NCBI RefSeq assembly: GCF_963576615.1
Contig: NC_088715.1
Span: 51,624,007 to 51,688,006 of the forward strand
From: Watersipora subatra
Lineage: Eukaryota > Bryozoa > Gymnolaemata > Cheilostomatida > Watersiporidae
Direction: 5' to 3'
Length of the DNA: 64,000 nucleotides
Positions 45,440 through 57,677 of the stretch are shown piece after piece. How positions within the stretch are numbered: position 1 is the first letter of the stretch; every line of letters starts with the position of its first letter. Below the pieces are notes generated by a model, which worked only from the letters and a program-made list of their open reading frames with translations, did no database searches and was not told where the DNA came from. The translations under genes were made by a program, and so were the position numbers.

Positions 45440-45795
45440 TGGAATGCAAGTAAACCCTGATACGATATACGTCGCTAGCACAAGTGACTGGATCACAAGG
45501 CTATCGGCGGTGAAATAGGAACATACATGCCGAGTACTGAATGTAGTTGCCGGTGGTCAACGCAAGAGCTTAGCGCTGTGCTACTTTCGCGCAGAGCCAC
45601 CGGCGAAAGTTTTCCGAAATTCGCTGTGCTGGTGAAGGTCAGCACTTTCGAAACTGCATAGTGAGCGGCCACTTTTATGCGATCATTAGCGGCTCAGTTT
45701 TAGGAGAACATAAGCCACCAAGCCTTGCACCGCAAGTGTTTTACTGTGCAAGATTACCAGAGGAGTCTCACAGCCAATTAGGAACCACGGTTAAA
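45440..45795. other. GC-richer island of unknown nature
   Basis: Noticeably richer in G and C, with CpGs, than the surrounding AT-rich DNA (for example TATCGGCGGTGAAATAGG, GCGCAGAGCCACCGGCGAAA). No open frame or tRNA-like boxes. It could be an inserted repeat or a regulatory element. Confidence 0.3.
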
Positions 45796-48520
45796 TTTAA
45801 ACTTTCATCAAACTTCACGTTTTAAACAAGTATATTAAGCAACATCGGAGATTGTAAATGCATGCAAAAAATTATAGGATTTTGTTTTTGTGTCATATAG
45901 TTTTTCATTAAGATTAAATTTGTATATAACCTAAGCCCAAGACAATCTTAAAATTAGCATATCACTGTTTCATGTCTAGAAAGGTACTAATGAGTTGAAT
46001 AAATAGAAATTGAAAAATAAAAATAATTCATTAGCTCTAATCAGACAACTGGGAACAATTAGAGATTTATACTATTAGGTTATGTTTGCAGAAAAAAAAT
46101 TATTAAAAAACAATGTTATCCATTGATATGTGAGCACTATTGCTTATTTTTTTAATTTCATTTTGAGACTGTAAGAAAATTGTGTGTAATTTAATTACAA
46201 ATGTTTCGTCAATTTTAAAAATACTGCTACAGATATATGTTGTCAAACTATAAAAAGAATAAAGTCAAGCTCAGAAGTTTGCATAACGAGTTGGCGTTAT
46301 GGTTTCCATGAGAAGTGAGTAGATATTTTTATGTTTATGAGTGCAATAGCAAAATGAAAGGTGTTGTCAAACTTTTAGATCATTGAATCAGGCAAAATTA
46401 AATTCCATAAAACTATGTATTATTATTATTATTTAAAAAGTAGCTAAAACTCTACTCCTTTTAAGAGCTTTAGAAAAATAGAAACTTTTGAAGTTTTTTG
46501 GTTAGCCAAGTCCTACTTTTTTAGCCTTTTTAAGTTGATGAAATGTAAAAATTTGCAATGAAATTGTAAGAGTTACAATCATATTGAATAAATTTTTTAA
46601 ATGATATTTTGATTTTATGCTTTTGATGGTTATATTCACGAAGTCATCAGAAACATTGCCAAACAAAAGTCCATTGAAGAAACTGCTAAAAAGGTATGCG
46701 ACATATCAAGAATTCATAAAAAATTGAGTTTACTTAAAAATGTTTTATGTTTTGAGTTGTCAGTTTGTCATAATAGGCTTGCTGATTTTCTGCAACTTTG
46801 TTTCAAATAATTGCATTTCAATATATTTTAAAGTACAGCAACTCAGTAAGAAAAAAGAAATATTTAACTGACTGAGCAAAGTATAAAATAGCATTTAATA
46901 AAATTATTTGAAAAACTGAATTACTGTAAAATATAAAAATTACTTCACGTTTATTTTAAGCTTTTTCTGTAGATAAACTTTAAGAAGACATTGATTTCAC
47001 TCAGATTTTATTGTTACAAGAGTGCTTATACATCTTGGTTCACATTTTCCTTTATATAAAATTGCTAGATAGCTACAGAATGCATTTACAGATGACAAGA
47101 ATTGTACCAAGGAATTGTCTCATCCGTGAATGGCAGTAATAAGGCTGATTAATTTAGAGCTTTTTAAAGCCTGGTTTACAAGTCACTATGTTTGTATTGT
47201 GCATATGATGTGAATTTGATGTTACGTCGCATGTTGAGTTACTGTGTGATAAGTATTTCACAAGACATCCGCTTGCTGGAGATTAATGAGGGCGTATACT
47301 TTGTTCATAAAGATAAAGAATAAGGCGCCAAAGGTCAGAGTTGCGCACTCTTGTCTGGCTTAGCTGAGTTAAAATTTGTAGAACTTCTTAAATCAAAATA
47401 CAAAAAACAGAAGTTGTGGAAAATGCTTCAAGTGGAGTATCTTACATAGCGTTTTTTTGCGCATCATTGACAGGGGCCATTTATATATTTCGCAAGCATG
47501 AAAACTTAAATGAAAATTTGCAACGAAACTCACGTTGCTTGCAGGTTTCTACCATTTTCATTTTCTATTTTGCGGATGACTAATGATTGGCATAAACTTA
47601 AGAGTTGGCACCATTCACCTTTGAACATATATGAAATAAGTAAAAATCAAAAAAGCCAATCTAAACATGTCAGTAATACGCATATTTTACACTTGAACAT
47701 TGACTAATCCGAACCAGACTTTAGAATGGCCATTCACAACTGATATGATTTCTGTCTTACCTACTGCTTGTGAGTCTCTGGTTCATGGTTCCAGTACTAA
47801 TATTACAAGGCTCATAGCATAAACAACAGCATCAAAATAACAGCCTTGATTTTCTGTAAACAGGAACTGTAAAGAGTTATCTTAACCTTTACACATAGGA
47901 AATAGAGCTACTATCTAGTGATACCAAAACATCCTGAGCATGATGAAGCTTTTAAATTATGTCTACTTTAGCAAGCAGCTGGTCAGCAGTTTTAATGTGT
48001 TCCTGATTTGTTGCATAAACAGGTAACAAGTTAATTGATTTATGCATTGATTGATTCATTGATTAATGTATTGATTGATGGATCACCATCGAGTTCTGTG
48101 TCTCAAGAGTTACTAATCTAGTTCTTAGCCAACTGATGTGGAAAATACCAGAGTGAGTTTTACAGTACAAGTTCAGTTTTGTTTAGGATAATATATCTAT
48201 ATCTATAACATATGCCTGACATTATAACAATCCTATGAACCATAAGAGTGTTGGATCATCAGTGAACTCTATCCGTAACCACATTGTCCTGGTTCGCTAG
48301 GAAATATTCATGGTTACATATGTGTGGAAAATACCAAATTGGAGTTTTTTGGCATTAATACAATTATATACATTTCTGCTGTTTTTTCTTTAGTTGAACA
48401 TTCTCAAACATATTAAATCGAGAAATTGCCATCTAATTCAACAGTAGTTATTAATAGTAGTTATTAATGAAATAGACTGAGCTTAATTTATACTCAATTA
48501 TTTCAATGGTCCAGTAAAAT
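45796..48520. other. Non-coding AT-rich DNA
   Basis: A sequence near 47162 (TTTAAAGCCTGGTTTACAAG) resembles the left end of the TTAA MITE family. A short exon-like stretch ending AAAAAG|GTATGC near 46695 has no partner. No gene is supported. Confidence 0.4.
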
Positions 48521-48524
48521 AATT

Positions 48525-48805
48525 CTTTCGGAGACAATAATAATATTTTCTATAAGAAGAGCAGTGTTTATCTGTCTATTCATTCGTCTGGAGTCAGAAT
48601 TCGAGGTTATAGTAAAAGATTGGTTTCCACCGAGGCTTGAGCTCTTGACATTGAGCTTGATAGACCAACACTCCAACATCAGCATCAATCAACCAGCTTG
48701 GAGTGATAAGGAATAATTATGGAGACATATACTCTGCACACCTGACAACCTCTCATAGCACACCAAACTGCTGTGGTTTGACTATGAGTAATAATTTTAC
48801 CTTGA
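48525..48805 (-). mobile_element. Composite tRNA-related SINE (copy 5)
   Basis: In reverse orientation: the tail (complement of AAGAGCAGTGTTTATCTGTC) at 48556-48575, the tRNA-like part around 48640-48710 and the head (complement of ACCTCTCATAGCACACC) near 48750. Confidence 0.55.
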
Positions 48806-51800
48806 CTGTTATGTTCTAAGCTTTTAAATATCTATCCAGTAATTTAGGCAGTGTGTTGCCACTGTAGAGCATACTGACATTCCAGATATAAAAAACCAAA
48901 ATTAGGACACTTAAGACTAAAGGTATGCAGCAGAAGGATGTGAAATCATTTATCATCTGACTACATTTGACTTTCTTGCTTTGTCGATGTGAGGTTACAC
49001 ACACCGCTGAACCATAAATACATTTCTGTCTGCGCTTGTATAGAGTACTTTTGTTATTATCTGTGGTAAAAATAAGAATGTTGGTTGTCTAGCAGCCACC
49101 GCAGCTACATATCTAATTCACCTGTTTACAAAACCCACATTTCAAAATGTAATTAACTTTGTGTCTACAATCTATTCTAAAAGATATTATAAGTGAGTAA
49201 ATGAAAAGGTAAGCACCGGAAAGACAATAATAAAGTTTTCTATATTTTGGTTTTCATCAGTTTTATGACACAGAATTTGACTGTTTGAGCGGCAAATAGT
49301 GTTTATATATATTAACTTGTATGCAACATACAATGATATTTACAGTTGTTTTTAAATTTGTGACTTATTAGGAGTATCTTTGGCAGTTGTAATACAAAAA
49401 CTCATGACAATCTGTTGTACTTGATGACCAGCAACAACCTTTTCTTGATGACATAGTAATAATTAAATATTAATTATTAGGCCTACTATGTCATAAATAT
49501 AATATAAAACTATTATTAATATTGTATATTAAATAATATATCTCTTCTTCTTTCACTGTTTGCTGTATACTTTTGGGCCTCCTGCCCCCATCTTTCATTT
49601 GTAGTGGGATAGATTTTTGTTTGGAGTTTCCTAGTTAGGTGCACTTGCTTCTGTGCTGCCATGAGTAGCGACTGTGTTTTGGCAGTTAGGTCAGCTTTGT
49701 TCAGCTGCACATATATCAGGTAGAGAATCTCAACCTCGGATACTTGTGGGTGAGAGTTTTCCTAATTTTACTCTACTTTTTTGGTTTAATAGCTTCATTT
49801 TGATACATTCTACGGTGTCCAATTGGTTGTCAGTTTTTAAAGTTAGCCGACCTATATAGTTAGTAAAATGACTTGAAGGGTAATTAAACTTACATTTGAA
49901 ACTGCATTGTTTTTTAACTGTGGTCGGTAATTGTTTTTCATAAGCTATCATAAAAAAATACTTTAACATTTTTCGTGTTTTGTATATACAGAACTATTTT
50001 CTTTAATTGTGCTGTAAGACAATAAATTTTGAATGGCTCTAAAAGATCACTTTTTGTTGAGTTTACGGATTTTAAGTTTTAAGTGTTCAGATAAAACTAC
50101 ATAGGAGTATACAAAACTTAAATGAAAAAATGATAGCCACAATATTTTTATTGCAAACTTAAATTTCATTTCTTCTAAGTTCTAACTCTGCATACTTTAA
50201 CTGAAGTGTTTGTTAATCTTTCTGAATATAACTTTTAACATAGCTAAATTAAAAAGGTGTTAAAAGGTGCAAAACTACCAAAAGAGAGTGTTTTAGAGAT
50301 GTTTAGAAGTGCAACTACTGAACTGCATCCTTGATATTGTAGTGTCAGATCCCATATAATCAGTAGTAATAAACTTATATGATTCAGAACTATTGCAATA
50401 TTGATAGAACACAGACAAAATGCAACACATTGTAGGTATGCTGCAGCGATGCACCTAATAAAAGACCTCATGGTTATTAAGATGTTGTAAACATCTGTCA
50501 AATACTCAGCTTTTTGAGGCATCACAGACAGCATGAATTAATGCTACAAATTACACTTTGGCTGAGTGCCACTTTGGCTGAGTGCCAACTCTGCGGTACA
50601 TGAAGCCGAAGAAATCTCATATCTCATTACACGATTGGATGGAAAATTTCTTGCGGGACAACTACTGCACCGCTATGTGAAAATTTAACTTCTCGTATGG
50701 TCATATAAGGATAAAAGTGTTGCTAGTTATTTTTAGTTAAAATAAATTTTTTTAAACTTTGCCACCATACCAAATATCACATCCAGAAATTATAACCTAT
50801 CATCAACAGAATTTTTGATTGATAAAACTAGTTATTTGCATAACTTATTACCTCAAAGTTTCCACCCAAAGTAACTCAAAGATTGTTTTTTACCTGGTGT
50901 AACATACCATTCATCTTTCTTGAAAAATAACTATGTTCCTGTGTCTACTTGAAATAACTAACATTCGACCTGCTACACTTTATGTTAACCTTTAAAACTA
51001 ATTAATCTACCATTATGAGTGATTGTACTCTGTGGAGTTTACAAGAATAGAAATATTTTGATTTTAACTACAACAATACAATGTATACTTTTCAAGTAGA
51101 GGTTTCCTGCAAATATTATGATTGAAGAGATGAGAAGAGATTGAATTTACATAAATATTTTTGTCCTTTTGAAGCTCTCAGCTCATAAAAAACTGAGCAA
51201 AAAACATATTTGCTGTGGTTGGCACCAGAGTAATTCTGAATCACCAGGCCTTTAAAGAATTCTACCTACGTATAGGTGTAACGACCGGCAAAATTTTATG
51301 TTTAATTAAATCAAGTTGGCAGCTAAATGATATCAAAGAAATTTCCATAACTATTTGGCAACTGTTTCCTGTTTGTTCAAGTGCCAATTGGAAGGTAGCC
51401 AAGTCAGCCTGTTATTCATACGTTTCAATAAACTCACAATAAAGTGAGAGAAAGATGATACACTCTGTCTAAACGTCTGCGGCCAGCTGTCATAATAGAT
51501 CAAAATTCTAGACAAATACTTTTGGAATTTTACTATGGGTGCTTTGGATTTTCTACAAACAGAGGGTAGACGTTAGGGGTTTGGACTCCAATTGCACATT
51601 CTTCACATTTTTATTAGAATTTTGGTAGTTTTCGGCTTGCTTAGAGTATATTATGGTACATAATGGTACATGATAACTGTGTCAGATAGAGTCCAGTATC
51701 ATTGGCTAAACGGAAATATAGTTATGCATCAGTAAAAATGATAGTCTGCGATTTTTACAAATATTGTAATGCTATAGGCTATAATAACCAATTGCTTGCC

Positions 51801-52319
51801 ATACAATAAAACCGTTTGAGATGATAAACTTTTTGAATAATATGTTTAGGAGTCATCAATGAAGTGATTCCTATATCAGCCCATATGAAACATGGAGATA
51901 ATAACTGCAAGGTAAGACGTGAGACTAAATAATAGACTACTGTTAACATTAATCCACTATCCATCTTTTTTTTGACTTCATCAATCCGTTTGCACATGCG
52001 CTCGTTCGCGCAAAAACTGCCATATTTGTAGAAAACGATCATTCTCTTTTTGTGAAGTTCAGAGCGATCCCTATTGGTCGATTTGTTGTGTAGACTGTAT
52101 GTCAGCTGTCTGCCAGAATCAAAGTTTCAATATGAAGTTGTTTTTATGAAAAGCATTGGAAATATTAATAAAATGTAGAATTTTATAAAGTTGCTGCAGT
52201 TGCACCCTATTAATTTTCAAGAGTTATTTCCTCTTTGCTGGATGTACGACACTATTCCAAACCTGAGACTAAACATACTGTGACTATCCGCGTGTGGGAT
52301 TTGGCACAGGAGGATTTGT
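48806..52319. other. Non-coding AT-rich DNA
   Basis: No gene is supported. A small direct duplication CACTTTGGCTGAGTGCC lies at about 50552-50586. Confidence 0.5.
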
Positions 52320-52432
52320 GATTGGATGTCCTTCCTAATAAAAATGGTTCTTCTATGATTTGAACCACTGACCTACTGATTATATGCCAGCGCACTAACC
52401 ACTGAACCACGGTTGCTTCGACATGTAATAAT
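52300..52432 (-). mobile_element. tRNA-derived SINE of another family
   Basis: On the minus strand CGTGGTTCAGTGGTTAGTGC is a good A-box region and GTCAGTGGTTCAAATC a good B-box region. Downstream come AGGAAGGACATCCAATCACA and CCTCCTGTGCCAAATCC. The head resembles a tRNA but the anticodon arm is not convincing. Confidence 0.6.
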
Positions 52433-54565
52433 TTTATTAAATGTTATGATGTAACCTACTACTCATTCAGAATTAACATTTGAATATAGCTTATGTTCTA
52501 ACACCCTTTAAAATAATACTGTTGCGGCTGCTTTTTTGTAAAAGTAAACTCACACTAATATGCTTGAACTTTATTAAACACCTTTTGGGCAGTTTATTTC
52601 TTTTCTAACGGATGGTCAGTTTTCAAGTTTTTAACAAAAAGGGCACAACTCTTAATTTCATACTCCATCAACTTGTGGTAATCTGAGAGATTGTCATGAG
52701 CTTCAAGGGTAGTTTGCGCATTGCATGGCACTCAATATTAATAATTATATATTATATCATAATATATTATAAAATTATTTATGTTAATATAGTATAAATA
52801 ATATTATATATACTTATTATATCATAATTGTAATATTTATATATTATTATATACATATCTATATATAAAATATTAATATTTATATATTATTATATACCTA
52901 TATATAAATTATTAATATTTCATTAGAAAACAGAAGTCAAACAGACTGGTGATATAGCTTAGCCTAAGCTCTCCTATTAGAGTAAAAAGCCCCACAAGTA
53001 CATATTATATCTATTATCGCTAATGTATGGTAGCTCTGTACAGATTTCACTCTATCAAGACATTGTTAGTCTCACTTTGGCTTCTCTAAAATCAATTAAA
53101 CTTCTACTATCATTCAAAATTAGTGACTAACTAGCCGAGGATAATTTCAGCTAAAACTTGGGACAATTTACTAGACTGATTTCACTTAACACTATCTAAC
53201 TAGTAACAGTAAAAAAATGATTGTTTATGATTTGATTACATAAAAATTTAATAATTTGATGTTTTGTCTTGGCGTTCTCTCTGGCCTGATTCTATACATA
53301 GAATATATACATATTTTGTTACTGTTTTGAATCAACAATAAAATAATGTGCTCATTGACCTACCAATCAATGTTTTTTAAAACCACAAAAATTAAACAAA
53401 CAAATAATACAAGTAAATATTAAGTGTTAATTATTAATAGAAAATTGTACAATGGAAAGCAGCAGCAGCAGCTTGCAACTAACCATAACTTGGCAAAACA
53501 AGACAGTTATAAAATAGTCTATATGTTGTATATATGTATCTCAGAAATAGTAGATTACTAACTTGAAGGTTTTTCAAAAGGAAGATAAATTCTAAATACA
53601 AGCAAAAACTTCAAAAGGATATTCTCTTAGAAACAATAAAAGCATTAAATTAAAGAAAACCAAATATATTTAAATATTTTTAAATTTATTTAAATAGATT
53701 TTTAATATAGTTAAATAACTTGCAGAGAATCAAAATTGGTTAAAAGTAAACAATTGTTGGTACTTAAAAACTACAGATAATGGAAAATAAGAAAATAATA
53801 AACCATAAAAAACATAAAAAACTTCCTAAAAGACTGACAATAAAGTAACCTGCAAGAGTGGACAACTTAAAAAAAACAACTACAAATACAAAATATATTG
53901 CAAATAATAACTGCCTTTAAAAGCCCTTCATAAAAGGAAATTGAGTACTAGGTTCATGAAGATGGTAGATTAAAGTAAGAAAGAATCAGTAAAAAAGGTA
54001 GATAGTAGGCGAAGTAAGAGAGCGATGACAACATAAGATGCTGCCAAAAATATGGGAATAGCTGACCGAGTGAGGTGACAAGACATACAGTAGACAAAAT
54101 TAGAACCGCGAGGAATGAGCAGTTTTAGCTTGTTTACCAAATGATTCACTCAATTTACCCACAACTAGAAAGTATTCTTTTAACTATCCAACATCATGAT
54201 TTGTTTTATTAAAAATGAGAATTTATTATGACAGTAATTAGGCCTACTTGAATTACTTTGTAGCAGGAATTGTCCTCACATGCGTTCCATTGATTTGCTT
54301 TGGACAACTACAATCACTGCTTGACGTAGTTATACTATGTTTATTTACTGATGAAGCAATTGTTGCTTTTCATCGCTAACAAGTTAACTTTAACTGGCAC
54401 TTTGAGCGCTTCACAGGAAGACTTCTAGCTGTTTACAGGAAATGTGTAATACTTAAATTAATTTTACTCAAAATTAGAGCAGGAAGTTGTACTTGCTTTT
54501 TGACAGACTGAACAAAGCTACCAGACATATTCAACTTGTTATTTGTTAATAGAACTAGTAGTAAT
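52433..54565. other. Non-coding AT-rich DNA
   Basis: Includes a TA-rich stretch with a short duplication of AATATTTATATATTATTATA (about 52829-52916). No gene is supported. Confidence 0.5.
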
Positions 54566-54797
54566 CTCCCAGTTCAGTGTGTTATGGGTGATTGTCAGGT
54601 GTGCAGATAAAGCACAGAGAATAAGTAACTCCACGACTATTCTAGGAGATGGTTGATTGCAGCAGTTGTTGGACAGCTGGTCTACCAAGCTGGATGTCGT
54701 GAGTTTAAATCCTGTGGGATGCCATCTTTTTTCTCAACTTTTAGCAGCTCCTTCGGACAGATAGACAAGGCTCTTATTATAGTAATGATTATTGCAT
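54566..54797 (+). mobile_element. Composite tRNA-related SINE (copy 6)
   Basis: Head CCCAGTTCAGTGTGTTATGG. tRNA-like part TTGGACAGCTGGTCTACCAA .. GTGAGTTTAAATCC. Tail GGACAGATAGACAAGGCTCT then TATTATAGTAATGATT. Confidence 0.65.
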
Positions 54798-54915
54798 GCA
54801 ATAACTAATGCGAGTGGTATGCATTAATTATTGCATGCATTAATTATTGCATACAATAATTAATGCATGCATTAATTATTGCATGCAATAATTAATGCAT
54901 GTGGTATGCATTAAA
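54786..54915. repeat. Palindromic ATGCAT / TTAATTAT array
   Basis: Alternating TTATTGCATGCAATAA and TTAATGCATGCATTAA blocks, each self-complementary, plus two GTGGTATGCATTAA blocks. It directly follows the SINE tail. Confidence 0.85.
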
Positions 54916-55394
54916 TCCTAAAAAAACTAAAAGTAAAGTAAGGTAAAAATTAAATCCTGTAGTATGCAATCCAACTACAATGCACTCCACTTATGCTACA
55001 GTTTGGTGCATTCCTTCCTACTCTTTCAGTTCCTCCATTGTGAGCTCTTGTTCGTGCTCCAAGAGTGATTCTTTGATGTCCTCATAATCCACCTTTACTT
55101 CGTTTTTTTCTAACAAAACATGTATTTCCGGGTCACCTTCACTTGCTGTCTTCTCATTGGTCAATACTTCATGTAGGCTCAGTACTCTTCAAGGTACCTG
55201 AAGTGTATGTCCAGTCATTTTTTTAGCCTTCCATATTTTGCATTTCTTTCATAATTAAAAATAAAAAACTTTTTAACAAAAAATTTTGTAACCTCAGAGT
55301 TGTGTATGAGGAAATCTTTATAAGTAGAAGCGTCACTGTTTCCCTCCAATCTTAGCACCCTTTCATCTTGTCTGTAAATAAGGCTTTTGGTTTG

Positions 55395-55625
55395 TTTACG
55401 CAATTAAAAATTGATCCTCACACCTATCACCATTTTGTTGAAATCTTGTATAAGAGTGAGCAAAAAAGCTGTTTCACATGGAACTTGAACTCGGACTCTC
55501 TGGGTTGCAGACCAGCATACTAATCACTACACTACTCAGCTGCTTTGCTACATCATGGGATAAGTATACACATACTTATTACTCATGACGATCTCTCACA
55601 GTGCATAGAGCACTGGACTGACAAA
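55395..55625 (-). mobile_element. Composite tRNA-related SINE (copy 7)
   Basis: On the minus strand the head (AGTCCAGTGCTCTATGCACT, GTGAGAGATCGTCATGAGTA) is followed by the tRNA-like part (GAGTAGTGTAGTGATTAGTA .. GAGTTCAAGTTCC) and a worn tail. Confidence 0.6.
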
Positions 55626-55639
55626 GATACTATTAATCA

Positions 55640-55704
55640 TATATATATACATAGGCTATATATATAAATATATATATAGCTATATATATAACTATATATA
55701 TAAC

Positions 55705-55786
<82 letters not shown>
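55640..55786. repeat. (TA)n tract
   Basis: About 145 bp of TATATA with a few interruptions, directly next to the pogo-like element. Confidence 0.95.
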
Positions 55787-55789
<3 letters not shown>

Positions 55790-56132
55790 TCAAACATGGA
55801 TAACTCGCCCACGGATAGCTCGAATACATGGTTAATTCGAACAGTTTCTTTGGTCCAGTCCCACGTAATGATAAATTGCTATAGATAACTCGAACTCAAC
55901 ACTGTTAACTCGAACTGTTTTATGCCCAACGGCTACCGAAACGGTTGTTATCGCTTTAGAAAATCACTTTATTCCAAGCCATAGAGGTAAACCTCATCTT
56001 TTCGTAATTCATAAGCGTGGCATTCACTATCGGCAAAATATTTTTGTCAACAACTTTTCTAAAGGTTTGGTGAAATTTGATTTATACCAAACATCCGCTT
56101 AGCTATCGCCCTTCGGAAGCAAGGAAAGTGGT

Positions 56133-56527
56133 ATTCGTTAAGAGCAACACTCCGAGGCAGTTCAATTAGAAGTTTTACGAGGTTTTACGGTACATTGTAT
56201 ATCACTCTATCACTCACGCTTTTTGAATGGATACTTATTGAATGTACATGTATTCTGTGTTTAGGTTAAACGATGAATAGTTTTCCGACGTTGATTACAT
56301 GTTGAATCAACGTCGGAATGTTGAATGTTTAAAACGTCTTAAAAATTGTTGTAATTAAACGTATACGTTGTCTTAGCTAAAAAAACTATTCATCGTTTGA
56401 CCTAAACACGGAATAGGTGTGTACATTCAATAAGTATCCATTCAAAAAGCGTGAATGATATACAATATACCGTAAAACCTCGTAAAACTTCTAATTGAAC
56501 TGCCTCGGAGTGTTGCTCTTAGCGAAT
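56133..56527. repeat. Long foldback, arms about 150 bp, with a nested hairpin in the loop
   Basis: The left arm (56133-56284) and right arm (56382-56527) are near-perfect reverse complements (for example AGAGCAACACTCCGAGGCAG against CTGCCTCGGAGTGTTGCTCT). In the 100-base loop a second perfect hairpin, TTCCGACGTTGATT / AATCAACGTCGGAA (56283-56318), is nested. Confidence 0.92.
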
Positions 56528-56596
56528 CTCAGGTAAAGTAAGGTAATCTTTGCATAAACTTCAAGAAAAATCGGCAAAATTGATCGTGGGTAAAAC

Positions 56597-56629
56597 GCTC
56601 AAAAGAAAAAGATGTCTTTTCTTTTGAGC
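56597..56629. repeat. Short hairpin
   Basis: GCTCAAAAGAAAA and TTTTCTTTTGAGC are inverted around a short loop inside the pogo-like element. Confidence 0.8.
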
Positions 56630-56966
56630 ATTTCAACAACGATCAAGTTTTGCCAATGTCAATCTTAAAAAAACGTCCTGGCAATAACATCACCTCAAAC
56701 AACAAACCAATCTCCAGTGATAGAAAAATCTCTATACTTTTTGATAAAAACATTTTAAACTTTACATTAGAAGCATTTAATTTGAAAGAAGCCATTTGTG
56801 CTTTTGATTTATGTTATAGTTTGCATATGTACATGTATCTACTAATAAATAAGTAAATACATGGACTTGTGACAGTGCTCTGATAACTTGAATGCTCTGA
56901 TAATTCGAACACTTTTGCTCGGTCCCGTGAAGTTTGAGTTATCCATGTTTGACTGTATATATATAT

Positions 56967-57026
56967 GCTCTGATAACTTGAACGCTCTGATAACTCGAAC
57001 ACTTTCGCTCGGTCCCGTGAAGTTCG
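56967..57026. mobile_element. Second, partial pogo-like right end, cut by an LTR
   Basis: GCTCTGATAACTTGAACGCT through GGTCCCGTGAAGTTCG repeats the right end of the preceding element (56880-56935). It breaks off exactly where the BEL/Pao LTR starts, so the LTR element inserted into it. Confidence 0.7.
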
Positions 57027-57677
57027 TGTTACGGCTTCACCCCCAGATATTCGAAGGAATTCAAACTGATGTCTACTTATGAGATTTATTGAACAACGTG
57101 AAAACTAAAATAACATAAAGCGTACTATGAGTAGATATAATGAAAGGTTAAATTTCTCAATTAGCACAATATGCATTCTAGACATGAATATAAATGCACT
57201 AATAGTAACATTAAACTCAAAAATAGTAAATGATAAAACACAAGATTAATACATGAAATAAAAGTAATCGTTGTTACCTTGAACGACCTTCTGGGGATTC
57301 AGCAATAACTTGATTCCAAACTTGTATTTGGTAAGTAGAGAATATGTGAATGTAGATATAATAATAAAACAGTAGATGCTGCTTAGCAGATATATTCGAG
57401 AGTTCAACAATTTCACATGTTGCCTGTGCAGTAGCTAAAGTTAAAGTGATAGTTGTTGGAAGGCAAAAAGAAATACCATGAATCAGTTGTTTTGCAAAAT
57501 TAGGCAGTGAAATCATTAAGGCAGCCGGATGGCAACAGCTTGGTTGACAAAGAAAATGAATGTTGCAATTGGCAAACGATGCCATTAGATGCCCATTACC
57601 AAATTTTGCCATGCAAGCAAGACAGTCATAATGCCCCAAAACTGAAGTGGTGAGATTTCACCAATGCCGATCCTACA
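57027..57677 (-). repeat. 3' LTR of the right BEL/Pao element
   Basis: On the minus strand the LTR starts TGTAGGATCGG directly after the purine tract GGTGGGAG (57678-57685) and ends CCGTAACA at 57027. A poly(A)-signal-like TCAATAAA lies near 57086. Length is about 651 bp. Confidence 0.7.

Larger units (their letters stand above)
55787..56955. mobile_element. pogo/Tigger-like non-autonomous DNA transposon
   Basis: The ends are inverted: CAGTCAAACATGGATAACTC at 55787 and GAGTTATCCATGTTTGACTG ending at 56955, each next to TA, as expected for Tc1/mariner-pogo insertions. The subterminal GATAACTCGAAC-type repeats recur at both ends. There is no transposase. The interior holds a foldback (56133-56527) and a reverse-oriented fragment of the long-TIR MITE (about 56640-56757), so it is a composite. 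Confidence 0.8.

Noticed and set aside
46618-46700. Short exon-like stretch ending AAAAAG|GTATGC
   Set aside because: No acceptor AG at its start and no partner exon could be found.
50244-50534. Hydrophobic 96-codon frame on the minus strand
   Set aside because: Looks membrane-like but has no splice signals, promoter or recognisable domain; frames of this length occur by chance in this window.
51779-52042. 87-codon frame on the minus strand
   Set aside because: No domain, no support from neighbouring signals; probably chance.
57274-57639. 121-codon frame on the minus strand
   Set aside because: It lies inside the BEL/Pao LTR and has no recognisable product.
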